This document shows, piece by piece, positions 55,601 through 64,000 of a DNA stretch of 64,000 bases. A program made the position numbers and the translations under genes. The first letter of the stretch is position 1. Every line of letters begins with the position of its first letter. Below the pieces are notes generated by a model. It saw only the letters and a program-made list of their open reading frames with translations, was not told the origin of the DNA and did no database searches. This stretch comes from Pictodentalium vernedei (taxonomy: Eukaryota > Mollusca > Scaphopoda > Dentaliida > Dentaliidae): NCBI GenBank assembly GCA_031216915.1, contig CM062294.1:34239128-34303127 (forward strand). Direction: 5' to 3'.

Positions 55601-56171
55601 TCATTGTATATCACCTTCATATATCTCAAATAAAGTCCCACCACTCGTCTCCTCTACGAATGCAATGTTCAGTCTACGATCAAGTCAGAACCATCGAGTT
55701 CCCTTTTGTCGAACACAATTGTATAAGTCTTCTTTCATCCCTAGCGCTTCTGACGAATGGAACAATTTACCCCTGCCTGTCCGCGAGAACTCGTCACTGA
55801 TACATTTCAAGACCTTCCTGAACGGCGGTAATCACCGACCACCAAGGTTCTACAGTAATGCGACTTCTCGTGCAGCCCAAATATATCATTGTAGGTTACG
55901 ACTGCAGTGTAGTAATCTTAATTCCCATCTATATGATAATCATTTATCACCAAATCCACTTTGTCAGTGTGGTAACCAAGAGACTCCTGATCACTTCTTC
56001 TTTCATTGTTCAATTTTCTCAGATCTCCGTAATTATACAATTAACCTGCTACCCTTTGAAGTTGATACATCAACACTCCTCTTTGGTTCAGAATTTTTGA
56101 ATTACGAAGATAACCGTCTTATCTTTGAAATGGTACATGACTTCATTTTAGCAAGTAAACGTTTCCATTGA
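52635..56171 (+). CDS. LINE-B ORF2: 2A-like leader, APE endonuclease, reverse transcriptase (intact)
   Basis: 1,178 codons without interruption from ATG 52,635. The ~116-residue leader has hydrophobic segments (ICILAYLLLRLSG, LAMSLFLYLALSLLLSG) and ends in GDIETNPGP (117-125), a 2A-like ribosome-skipping motif; separation would fall between G124 and P125. Next comes an APE endonuclease (LNVQSLKPK, LALTETWL, GVFYRPPNS, ITGDFNDN), in which the usual SDH is RYH (341-343). The RT has VSKAFDKVWH, NAGVPQGSILGPLLF and FADD. The C terminus carries CQCGNQETPDHFFFHC. The architecture fits CR1-type (Jockey-group) LINEs; 2A-like leaders have been reported in such elements of marine invertebrates. Its ORF1 is disrupted, so the copy is not autonomous in cis. 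Confidence 0.93.
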   Translation: MCSLELYRAQIGTFNLKVYSNRLKDCLPRERCICILAYLLLRLSGVGLHESFTMAVLFHLLTNESITFALINSLKAFPYRNRDVDEPKPKFTSEVEISSSLAMSLFLYLALSLLLSGDIETNPGPNSLHSDHHQNTLKIVHLNVQSLKPKLDIVECEFAPYDILALTETWLLTNDPTSDVLIHGFHEPLRFDRSTRGGGVAIYIKDGIPFRPRPDLETLNTECVWSEVFTKRGRCLLLGVFYRPPNSPSDSWDVISASIEKARDTSIADLIITGDFNDNQMVTSRSGFSEIINYFNLRQTVSEPTCFTESSASLLDLFAISDTINVKACEVQEPLIPDMIRYHCPISIEVEFIKPQLLSFKRRVWLYAQGNYEALNDAFVDVDWNSLFDIIDLDTIVSKFTDTLLDTASKYIPNKVITTRRDQPKWMHNDIRLLIRQKKRLYRIAKRINLPQAWAKYKLKRNDVVSSIRKAKTLYLSKIQSTLKNNKTPPSRWWKTLKTLIGSGNSVGIPTLIHSNNIYSSSAEKAEVFNEYFSSISTVDDSNASLPDAPPRVSDGIDSITLHCDEVYSAMKSIKVSKASGPDLISPRLLKECKSSLCEPLTILFNILLNNSYFPSLWKKANVSPILKKQPSNSVTNYRPISLISCVGKLFEKCVFKRLWQFLIDNNVLSQFQSGFTPGDSTVLQLTDIYDEFCRALDEGKEVRVVFCDVSKAFDKVWHAGLIYKLESIGVSGEMLLFLKSYLADRSQRVVIASEASSWRPINAGVPQGSILGPLLFLIYINDITRNLLSSTRLFADDTSLYLIIENPEQASTIINNDLATIEHWAETWLVEFNPNKTESMLISRKSNPISHPPLFLGDSRISEVSNHKHLGVILNSTCTWNDHIDHICTKAWSRLDLLRRHKFSLDRIVLEKIYFAFIRPLLEYADTVWDNCSQSKMAELEKIQIAAARIITGATVSASKTLLYAETRWDSLHERRRKHKLIQFFKMYHCISPSYISNKVPPLVSSTNAMFSLRSSQNHRVPFCRTQLYKSSFIPSASDEWNNLPLPVRENSSLIHFKTFLNGGNHRPPRFYSNATSRAAQIYHCRLRLQCSNLNSHLYDNHLSPNPLCQCGNQETPDHFFFHCSIFSDLRNYTINLLPFEVDTSTLLFGSEFLNYEDNRLIFEMVHDFILASKRFH
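52983..53009 (+). other. 2A-like ribosome-skipping motif in LINE-B ORF2
   Basis: Codes for GDIETNPGP, matching the 2A consensus D-V/I-E-x-N-P-G-P, preceded by a hydrophobic LSLLLS stretch. Identical residues are found at 26,838-26,864 and 45,868-45,894 in the inner copies, despite clear divergence of the leader around them. Confidence 0.88.
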
Positions 56172-56452
56172 TTGATTTACAACATAACGTTAATTCAATC
56201 AATCTTATCAAACAGGAATAATGCCAAAACTGGATGACTATACCCCCCTCCACATGCAGCCATTAAATTGTCTTGCAGCTCGAGGCCACTACTCACTATA
56301 CTTTCATGTCTTACTAGATGAACCGAATGAAACAAGCTACCTTCTTACGACTTTCTCGAGTGTATTTAATGCATTAAGTATTCAAGCTGGCAAATATTTG
56401 TCTTTTTTCAAATCTTTGTATTTTATTCATGTTGTAGTTTAAACATTCTCAC
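56172..56452 (+). other. LINE-B 3' UTR, first part
   Basis: Between the ORF2 stop and LINE-A. The end (TAGTTTAAACATTCTCAC) aligns with the inner LINE-B 3' UTR (AAGTCTAAACAATCCCAC), after which that copy continues with GTATCGTTGCC, the sequence found on the far side of LINE-A at 61,691. A 73-codon frame here is not supported as a gene. Confidence 0.7.
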
Positions 56453-56719
56453 GCTGGTATAACTTCTCGATCCGCAAGTATACAGAAGTTTCCTTGGCTA
56501 CGAATCGAAATTAAGTATTTTTATTGTTTACTAATCATATATATTTCATTTTCAGGTTATTTTATTCAACTTTGTGGGGAGGTAGTTTAGTATAGTAACT
56601 GGGACAAAGTTAGGAGGCCTTAAATAAAACTGTGAGCGCTAAGTTGTCGAACGGTTCGTCGTGTTGCCTTTTGTCGCGTGTTTACAGTTTTCCCTGTCCG
56701 ATCGCGTAATTTTGTTTTG

Positions 56720-58156
56720 ATGATGGCGAGCAAGTCTGTTCAGACGGAGGTAAGTATGGAGGTAAATACGTGTAATATCGCGGTCCAGGTCAACGGTGCC
56801 AACGGGGGAAGTATTGGTGTGCAGACAGAGGTCACTGGGGGTGTCGGTCAGAGCCGGGTTGGTGGGGCCACCGATGGCGATATTGGGCTTGAAGTTTGTA
56901 AACAGTGTTCTATGATGTATGGGGACTGTCGTTCGATGGGATATGGAGAGGTATGTGCAAACTGTCAGGAAATCCTCCGCCTACTTGAGACAATTGTTAA
57001 GTTTGAGGGGGAGATTGCTGAGCTGAAGGGAAAACTTGGTAGGGCGGGGCTGTCTGGAGTTACGCCTGTGAAAGTAGCTTTCCGAGAAGGATGGATGGTT
57101 GTCGGTGGTTCCAAGAGGAAACATGGGGGTAGAACCTTTGATGTGAATGAGGTAGGTGATGAGGTGGGGGCTGCTAGAAAAGTACGTAGGACAGATGAGG
57201 GGGGCCCAAGCCGGAGCAATGCTGTAAAGCGTTTGGCGTGGACTATCAAAAGTGGTAGGAAAGGGGGGCCAGAGAAGCAGGTAGATAGGGGTGTAAAGTC
57301 CAAAGGCAGTGGGGTGTGCAGCACCAGAAACAGATTTGATGTGCTCGATTCGGAAGAGTCAGAGGAGGGGATGGAGGTAGTTGCAACAGATAGTAGCTTG
57401 GGGTCTAGGCCAGGAAAAAGGAGGAGGGATCCGGGAGAAGACCAGGGGAGTAGTCCAGGTAGTTCAGGGCCTGGAAAGAGACGGAGGGACAAGGATAGGA
57501 GTAATCCTAGGTCAAAGATACCGATACCGATAGTGATTCCGAGTGGGGCTGTTGGAGAGGAAGAGGACGCTGTAAACAATAGGAGACTAGAGGAGATAAA
57601 TAGAGCGAGGGCCAAAAGTAAGTTGGTGGTTGCGGGAAGTAGCATAGTTCGGGGGATCGACAAGGTTGTCTGTGGTCCGGACAGTAAAAATAGAACAGTT
57701 CTGTGCTTTCCGGGGGCTAAAGTGGAGGACCTGAGGAATAGAGTGGACGGTATTGTAGCTGGGTCGGGGCCTGATCCGGTAGTGGTATTACATGTGGGAT
57801 CTAATAACATCAGGGAGAGGAAATCAGTTCGTTTGGTGGACACATACAAGGACCTAATTAGTAAGCTACTTACCAGGAATGCTCGGATCATCGTTTCAGG
57901 GGTGCTCCCCGTTATGGGTGGTGGGAATGAGAGGAACTCGCGGATTATGGCACTAAACGAGGAGCTGGAAGAGCACTGCAAAGACTTGGGAATACATTTC
58001 ATTGACCACTGGGATTCATTCTGGGGACAAGGAGAGTTGTATGGGCGAGACGGATTGCATTTAAGTAGGATGGGTACAGACCTGTTGGGCCAAAAAATTT
58101 TACAGGTGGCTGGGCCTTTTTTGGAGAAAAGGGGGGTAGGGGACCACAGCCGATAA
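56720..58156 (+). CDS. LINE-A ORF1: Cys-rich finger, coiled coil, SGNH hydrolase domain
   Basis: I take ATG 56,720 (MMASKSVQTEV) as the start; an upstream in-frame GTG is less likely. The protein has about 478 residues. A zinc-finger-like CKQCSMMYGDCRSMGYGEVC plus CANC is followed by a leucine-rich helix (ILRLLETIVKFEGEIAELK), then a basic, disordered middle and a C-terminal SGNH domain. SGNH landmarks are block I VAGSSIVRG (S308), block III HVGSNN (N362) and block V GRDGLHLS (D444, H447). A finger plus esterase-type domain is known for ORF1 of CR1-related LINEs. The stop is only 5 nt before the ORF2 ATG. Frame is intact. Confidence 0.88.
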   Translation: MMASKSVQTEVSMEVNTCNIAVQVNGANGGSIGVQTEVTGGVGQSRVGGATDGDIGLEVCKQCSMMYGDCRSMGYGEVCANCQEILRLLETIVKFEGEIAELKGKLGRAGLSGVTPVKVAFREGWMVVGGSKRKHGGRTFDVNEVGDEVGAARKVRRTDEGGPSRSNAVKRLAWTIKSGRKGGPEKQVDRGVKSKGSGVCSTRNRFDVLDSEESEEGMEVVATDSSLGSRPGKRRRDPGEDQGSSPGSSGPGKRRRDKDRSNPRSKIPIPIVIPSGAVGEEEDAVNNRRLEEINRARAKSKLVVAGSSIVRGIDKVVCGPDSKNRTVLCFPGAKVEDLRNRVDGIVAGSGPDPVVVLHVGSNNIRERKSVRLVDTYKDLISKLLTRNARIIVSGVLPVMGGGNERNSRIMALNEELEEHCKDLGIHFIDHWDSFWGQGELYGRDGLHLSRMGTDLLGQKILQVAGPFLEKRGVGDHSR

Positions 58157-58161
58157 CCCAG

Positions 58162-61100
58162 ATGGGCACAAATGCTGGGAACATAGGAAGAACAACAAAC
58201 ATGCACAACACAGGGACATACCAGGGGTATAATAATGTGCCAGTGAGAACAAAAAAACAAAGATTCATTAAGTTTGGGTACTGCAACATCCAGGGTCTGC
58301 ACAAGAAAGTAAGCGAAATATCAACAATGATGGACGAAGGAGACTTCGATATAATGGGTCTAAGTGAGACGTGGATACGACGGGATGAGCGGGTTGATCA
58401 GATGAAGGGTTGCGTGTGGATAGGAGCTGGGCGAACTGAGGGTCAGAAACGGGGTGGGGGTGTTGGCATCTACGCTAAAGAGGAATTACAGCCCTCATTG
58501 ATTACAGATCTCACAGAAGCAAGGACTCAGATTCCAGTATCCAACGAAATAGTCTGGGCAAAAATCAAGTTAGGAAGCAGGAGTGTTGCCGTTGGTGTTG
58601 TATACTTAGCAGTGGAGGGAAGTAAGCCCGAGTGGAATGATTCAATATATACAACTCTTAGATCGAATATCACAGAGCTTGAAAGCAGAGGGTTCAGTAT
58701 TGTCCTAATGGGGGACTTCAATGGGCACATCGGGGATAAGGAGGAGGGCATACAAGGAGGTGATAGGAAAATTAACACGAATGGGAGGAAGATGTTGGAC
58801 CTATCAAAAGAGCTTGGTTTAAAGATCCTGAACAGGGATGCGAAATGTAAGGGTAAATGGAGCTGGGAGAGGAACGATAAGAAAACAATAATTGATTATA
58901 TACTCACTGACGTTAGCGTATGGAGGGAGGTTATAGATGTAGAAATAGATGACGAGGGAAAAAATGACTTGGGTAGTGATCACAACCTGATAACAGTTAA
59001 GATTATGGGCAAAAAGACGAATAGAGACAGAAATACCTTCAAGGAAGTTTGGGGACTAAAACAAGGAGCCGACTGGAAGCAGTTTCGGGAAAAACTAAAA
59101 CCAAGTCTTGAATGTATACCTAGGGATGCAAATGTCCAGAGTATTTCAGATGGCATAGTAAATAGCCTAACAGAGGCAGGGAAGGATTGTATAGGAAGGG
59201 TGAGAGTCCCAACGAGAGAGCTCGGATACAGGGTTAACGAGGGACTGAAAAAGGCTATAAAAGAAAGGAAGGTAAAATGCGCTGCTTACAGAAGAAGTAG
59301 GAAGCTTAAAGGGGTGGAAAACAATGACACGAGACTAATGAAAGGAGAATATGAACTGGCACGGAAAAAGGTGAATGAGATAAAGAATAATAATAGGAAG
59401 GAGCGCAATTGCAGTCTTGCCAGAACAATAAAGAAAACGGGGGGTTCGAGCTCAAACGTATTTTGGAACTGGGTAAATAAACGGGGGAAAAGTAGTGTGC
59501 AGAGTATCAAAGTGGATGGGGAAAGTACAGAAGATAAAGGCCGTATCGCTTCAGATTTAGTCAAGCACTGGGAAAAGATAAACGATAGGCGATGGGGCAG
59601 TGGGTCCCCACCGAAAAGAAATACACTGGTGGAGGAGAACCTATCCAATCGTGTATGTAGCGAAATAACGGCAGAAGAAGTGCGGAACGTGGTCTCGAAA
59701 TTAAAAAATGGTAAAGCGGGAGGGACTGATGAAATTCCGAACGAATTCCTCAAAAATGGAGGGGAGGCACTTATTGAAGTCCTGACAAACCTTTTCAACC
59801 TGGCTCTGCGAAAGCAAAAGGTCCCCAGAGAGTGGAGGGAAAGTAAGGTGTCGTTCATACACAAAAAAGGGGATAAGGAAGTTCTAGATAACTATAGGGG
59901 GATATCAGTTAGTAGTAACATCGGAAAAGTATTCTGTAAGGTCATATACGGTAGACTTGAGGAAGTTATTGAAGAGAAAGGTTTTTTAGGAGAAATTCAA
60001 AATGGTTTCAGGAAAGGTCGAAGAGTCACTGATCACCTATTTACACTCACCCAACTGATAGAATCAACAAAGGCTGAAAAGAAAAAGATGTTTCTGGCAT
60101 TTCTTGATGTGAAAAAAGCGTACGACCGAGTGTGGAGGGAAGGTATGTGGCGAAAGCTCGAGGGCATCGGACTGGGGGGTGACTTTGTGGGAATCATGAA
60201 AGCACTGTATACAGATGTGCAAAGCCAACTCAGTCTAGGGAGTATCACTACAAAACGAGTCCCTATGGATATAGGCCTCAAGCAGGGGTGTATCCTTTCA
60301 CCGATTTTGTTTGCATTGTATGTTAAAGATTTAGGGGACGAACTAATTCAGAGTGCGGAGGGGGTAAATGTTGGAGACATAAAGGTACCATGCTTATTCT
60401 TTGCGGACGACATGGTGTTAATGTCTAGAACTGAACAGAGGCTAGAGAAATTGCTGGAAATTGTTGGTAGATATGGGAACACTTGGCGGCTCGAACTAAA
60501 TGAAAATAAAAGCAAGGTAATACCCGTTGGACGCAAGGTAGATATGACGAAGAGATGGTGAGTGGGGGAGTTCTCAATCCCCGAAGGGGAAAGCAAACAA
60601 ATCACTGTAGGAGAAACGGGAGAGTATGAGTATCTAGGGGTAAGCATAAATATAACGGGAAGAGGGGTGTACAGAAATTACTCAGCCAAACTGATTCTGA
60701 AGGGGAAAAGAATTCTGAACCAACTAAAACTTTTAGGGAAAAATAGTTTCAACAAGGTCTTTGTGGGGAAAACACTGTGGGAGAGGGTGGGTTTACCAAG
60801 TATAACGTATGGCACGGACGTGATTCCATTAAACCAAACCGTTATTAAGAAGTTGGAAAGTACTCAGAATGATGCCGGCAGATGGATAACAGGGTCGAGT
60901 AATGCTGCAGCTTTGGAAGCAGTAAGGGGGGAGCTTGGGTGGATGAAAATCAAGGAAGGGTAGATTTGGGAAAACTGTGTTACTTTAACTACTTGAGAAA
61001 CCTGCCTGACAACCGGTGGTGCAAACTGATGCTCGATACCATTTGGAATTCTAATATAGATACGGGGTGGTCAAAACATGTGAGGGAACTAATGGACAAT

Positions 61101-61634
61101 TACTCTATAGAGGTCACAAACATAGAAGTAGGAATGAAAGAAGGCAAAAGGTTTGTCAAAGAGAGAGTCATGGAAGATTGCAATCGAAACTGGCGAGCAG
61201 GGGTTAGCGTGAAAAGATCACTGCAGGGGTTACAATATAAAGAAAAGCCAGCTTTTGAGAAGTACCTAGATGGCACCTTTAGAGGGTCACTGCTGTTCAA
61301 ACTGAGATCAAGATCACTGGAGCTTCGGGGGAAAATTGGGAGAGATGGAGAAAAGGGATGCCAAATGTGCCACTCTGGAGTAGTGGAGACCCTGGAACAT
61401 TTTCTCTTGGAATGCCCACAGTATATACCTCATAGAATAAAATTTACTGGAAGAATAATGCAGAAGTGGGGTGAAGAAACAAAGGATAGATGGCTGAAGG
61501 GGGACACGAGGGAGAGGGTAGGAATGCTTATTGAAGAAATTGAAAAAGAGGAAGTGAGGGACACTATTAAGCAGTTTATATCTGAATGCTGGGAGGAGAG
61601 GAGGGGAAGAGGGGGTGGGGTGCAGGGGGAATGA
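58162..61634 (+). pseudogene. LINE-A ORF2 (APE endonuclease / RT), two lesions
   Basis: From ATG 58,162: endonuclease motifs GYCNIQGLHKK, MGLSETWIR, GVVYLAVEGSKPEW, MGDFNGHIGD, GSDHNLIT; RT motifs KAYDRVWREG, GLKQGCILSPILFALY and LFFADDMVL; C-terminal CQMCHSGVVETLEHFLLEC. A TGA at 60,559-60,561 (AGA in the antisense copy) truncates it just after the RT core. A one-base deletion near 60,955 shifts frame before VDLGKLCYFNYL. Without these it would be about 1,157 residues. The lesions differ from those of the copy at 7,246-10,707, so each died independently. Clade within the APE-LINEs not assigned. Confidence 0.9.
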
Positions 61635-61687
61635 TGGCCTTCTCTTAGGAGGACCGCGACAAATCAGCGGCTGGCCAAAGAGTTATT

Positions 61688-62230
61688 ACATATCGTTGCC
61701 CCGCGGTCCGCATCTCTCAATTGCACCTCCATCTCGCTTTATGTCAATACTGGTCAGAACTACAAAAAATCTATCACTCAAATTTATTATATTTCCAGTT
61801 TTGGTTTTAGAGAGATTGCCTGTGTCCCATCGTAGGCGCGAGCTCGCCGTGCTCGTTCCGATGGTGGGTCACGAGCTGTGTCTGTTGGGTCGATAATGAA
61901 AAATCGAGTGGTTCAATAATTTAGTTTGTACCCGTCATCTTATATCCTCGTTGGGTGAAGAGTTAATCTGCCGTACCAGGAGCAGGGCCACGGGGAAACG
62001 ATATGTGAGCTCACCTATTAACCCACACTACCTGCTTGCGAAAATTGATAATCAACCTAAGGAGACGACTAACATAAGCTATAAGCTTTCTGTCGAATCC
62101 CTACCTTACATAGCAACCCATATCTATGTGTATATCTTTGTTATTTTGTGCTCTGTTGTATTTTGTGTTGTATACATCGTTTAGCTTAATGTACACAAAT
62201 AACAAATTCTTGAATAAATATTGTTTAAAC
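61688..62230 (+). other. LINE-B 3' UTR, second part and 3' end
   Basis: Resumes with TATCGTTGCC and shares GAGACGACT and AAGCTTTCTGTCGAATCC with the inner LINE-B copies. A polyadenylation-type AATAAA lies at 62,213-62,218, and the element ends TTGTTTAAAC(T) right before the target duplication. There is no A-tail or microsatellite tail. Confidence 0.78.
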
Positions 62231-63104
62231 TAAAGGTATCATCAAATCACAGCTCATTCGTTTCCACCGCAATTCAAGTGATAAGGTAAATTTCAATGAG
62301 GCTTGTTCTACTCTATTTGGCGCCCTCAGATCGAGAGGGTACTCGCTGCGCCTTTTGCGTAGCCTGAAATCCCAAACCCTGAAAAAGCTCGAAAGTCCAG
62401 CTGAAACTACCGATTTCGAACCACTGAAGATTGAACACAACAGACCGTTGCAAAATAGTAGTGGCGCGGTATTTAATTGCAAAAAGCCTCGTTGTAGACT
62501 GCATACATTTATGCCTGATCAGAAAGAGGAATTTTCCTCCGAACAAACGAAAAATCATTATCAGATCCGTTACCCCCTCTATTGTGATTCACCAAATATT
62601 ATTTACCTTATCACTTGTAAGCGATGTCGAAAACAGTATGTTGGTCAAAGTCAAAATCCTTTTCGAGAACGTGCTACTAGACACAAACAGGATATAAAAC
62701 ATAATGCTGATGCCCCAGTAGCACAACATTTTAACCTTCCTGGCCATTCTTTGGACGATTTCGAAATCCATCCTATTGAACAACCACCAATTAAAGACAC
62801 ATTAGAAGAAACGGATGAATTTAGAAAAAAACGTGAAGCTTTTTGGATCAATATGCTTCAAACCCTCTGGCCATTTGGTATGAACATATCAGAGGGCGAA
62901 TGCGAAAGGAGGTCCATCATTCCTTTCACTTTAACGTACAACAGAATGAATATCGAAATAGCAAAAATGTTAAAAGATGAATTCAATTTTACCAATGCTA
63001 AATTAAAAGAACCTTTGAATCTTCGACCTGTCATCGCCTATAAGAAAAACAAAAGCTTGCGTAACATCCTTGTAAGGACTAAATTAGAGCCCATCAATGA
63101 ATAA
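62231..63104 (+). pseudogene. PLE ORF2, 3' part (GIY-YIG endonuclease)
   Basis: Begins with the right target duplication and continues exactly where 40,647 stopped: SQLIRFHRNSSDKVNF, the NCKKPRCRLHTF linker, then GIY-YIG (IIYLITCKRC, QYVGQSQNPFRERATRH, HFNLPGHSLDDF), ending at 63,104 with LEPINE. The frame is open; it is separated from its RT core by 21.6 kb. Only a few substitutions distinguish it from the intact ORF2 at 33,664. Confidence 0.92.
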
Positions 63105-64000
63105 CATCAATTATTGCCAGTCAGTTTAACCAGTTCCTAAGCTCATCACTTAGTTTAAATCAATTTTGTGTAATTTTTTGTCATGTTTGAAACCCATCAG
63201 GGTTCAGTAAATGAAAACAATTTTTCGGCGGCATATTAAAAGAAAAAAACGTTTCAGTATGAAATGTCTGTGCCAGTGCGATTTTTTAACCTCAAACACA
63301 CACAGGCGAGTGCCAGAGTTCATATATGCCCAAAAACAAAATAGGTTCTAATTTCAATCATGTGTATGTATTTCCTAAATAAAATTATTATTTATTTATT
63401 TATATATTTATATATTTATTTATTGATTATTTTTTATTTTTTTATATTCAATTTTTTATTAATTTTTATTTATTTAGTTATTTATTTATTTATTTGGTTG
63501 ATTCATTTATTTAAATTATTATTTTTATTTTTAATTAAAATTTTCCTACCTTTCACACAATGTAGAGGTTCAGAAGGTAAAACACACAATTTCTACGTGG
63601 TGTAAAATATTTTCCGTCATAAACCTCCGTCGGGGGGATATTCATTCCAACTGATAACATTCGTGAGGCATCATGACCTTTGGCGTATTTTTTCATTTAT
63701 TTCTTTATGAATGAATGAATGAAAGTTTTTTTTCTTTAGTCTCAATATATTTTATTTTATCAAACCATTTTTTCATATTATTTTCACATACTTCTGAAGC
63801 CAGTAAAGAAAACCGCTCCCGATTGGTTTTACTAAAAGCAAAGCCAACCAATGGGGCTTCATGGGGTCAGTAAAGCAAACCACTCACTGACTGATTAAAA
63901 TTCAATGGAAGCCAATCAATAGGGCTTCATCTGATTTGTTTGGACGACACAAACTGAGTTGTGAAAAACAAACTTGGAACATCTCAGATTGAAAAGAATT
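63105..64000 (+). promoter_or_regulatory. PLE 3' UTR, (ATTT)n and start of the next tandem PLE upstream region
   Basis: Parallels 36,037-36,940: 3' UTR, A/T-rich (ATTT)n tract (about 63,385-63,500), then the conserved upstream region, cut by the window end. A third PLE unit probably follows. A ~30-bp microinsertion (TGAATGAATGAATGAAAG, about 63,706-63,738) is flanked by TTTCTTTA on both sides. Confidence 0.75.

Larger units (their letters stand above)
56453..61687 (+). mobile_element. LINE-A, near-complete copy inserted in the LINE-B 3' UTR
   Basis: 5' UTR (56,453-56,719), ORF1, ORF2 and a 3' UTR of ~55 bp ending in a short TTATT tail. It sits between homologous halves of the LINE-B 3' UTR; at most a 2-bp (AC) duplication is visible. 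The 3' flank CATATCGT equals that of the antisense LINE-A copy at 7,176. Two lesions in ORF2 (below) inactivate it. Confidence 0.85.
40648..62230 (+). mobile_element. Outer LINE-B insertion with its nested insertions
   Basis: The PLE is split by this 21.6-kb block, flanked by TAAAGGTATCATCA at 40,634-40,647 and 62,231-62,244 (13-14 bp target duplication). Its own parts are a 5' UTR (40,648-41,219), ORF1 in two pieces (41,220-41,987 and 47,278-47,451), a satellite (47,500-51,907), ORF2 (52,635-56,171), and a 3' UTR in two pieces (56,172-56,452 and 61,688-62,230) ending AATAAATATTGTTTAAAC. Inserted into it are an antisense LINE-B (41,988-47,264) and LINE-A (56,453-61,687). Assignment of both 3' UTR pieces to LINE-B rests on similarity to the inner copy. 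Confidence 0.85.

Noticed and set aside
56221..56442. Small gene of 73 codons downstream of LINE-B ORF2
   Set aside because: Lies in the LINE-B 3' UTR, no homologous frame in the inner copies, no recognisable motif.

Overview
This is a metazoan, non-genic window made almost entirely of transposable elements. The organism is probably a marine invertebrate. The clues are APE-type LINEs with an N-terminal 2A-like motif, Penelope-like elements (PLEs) with a GIY-YIG endonuclease, a tRNA-derived SINE, hAT-type MITEs and long (CA)n arrays. I cannot name the species, and I found no convincing host protein gene. Local labels used below: LINE-A (ORF1 with a Cys-rich finger and an SGNH domain, ORF2 with APE and RT), LINE-B (RRM-type ORF1, ORF2 beginning with a 2A-like motif), and PLE (SGNH-type ORF1, RT/GIY-YIG ORF2).

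Layout. 1-7,175: gene-poor, with a hAT-type MITE (3,320-4,098, perfect 8-bp target duplications) and a SINE (6,319-6,662). 7,176-12,700: a 5'-truncated antisense LINE-A, head-to-head with an older, diverged LINE-A fragment. 12,701-13,917: spacer with a strong hairpin. 13,918-31,581 and 31,582-50,760: two units of a very recent ~18-19 kb tandem duplication. Each unit starts with an inverted PLE 5' piece and a (CA)n block. PLE coding sequence follows, interrupted by a MITE and then by LINE-B. The ORF1 of that LINE-B was in turn hit by a second, antisense LINE-B. A 150-bp satellite closes each unit. Unit 2 also keeps ~5.4 kb lost from unit 1: a PLE copy with an intact 790-codon ORF2 (33,664-36,036) and the complete 5' half of the next PLE (37,238-39,852). 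50,761-62,230: the rest of the outer LINE-B, with an intact 1,178-aa ORF2 and a near-complete LINE-A inserted in its 3' UTR. 62,231-64,000: the 3' part of the interrupted PLE, then the 3' UTR and promoter-like region of the next tandem PLE unit.

Inferred order of events: tandem PLE array; MITE into the second PLE; LINE-B into that PLE (13-14 bp target duplication, now spanning 40,648-62,230); antisense LINE-B into LINE-B ORF1 (13-bp duplication); satellite amplification between LINE-B ORF1 and ORF2; tandem duplication with its junction at 31,581/31,582; then unit-specific indels. LINE-A entered the LINE-B 3' UTR outside the duplicated part.

Most notable biology. The PLE ORF1 is a ~499-aa protein ending in a complete-looking SGNH hydrolase domain. 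It overlaps ORF2 in the -1 frame, and two canonical -1 slippery heptamers abut its stop codon. The conserved start of the RT region lies upstream of the first ATG in ORF2. Together this suggests that the reverse transcriptase is made as an SGNH-RT-GIY-YIG fusion by programmed frameshifting.
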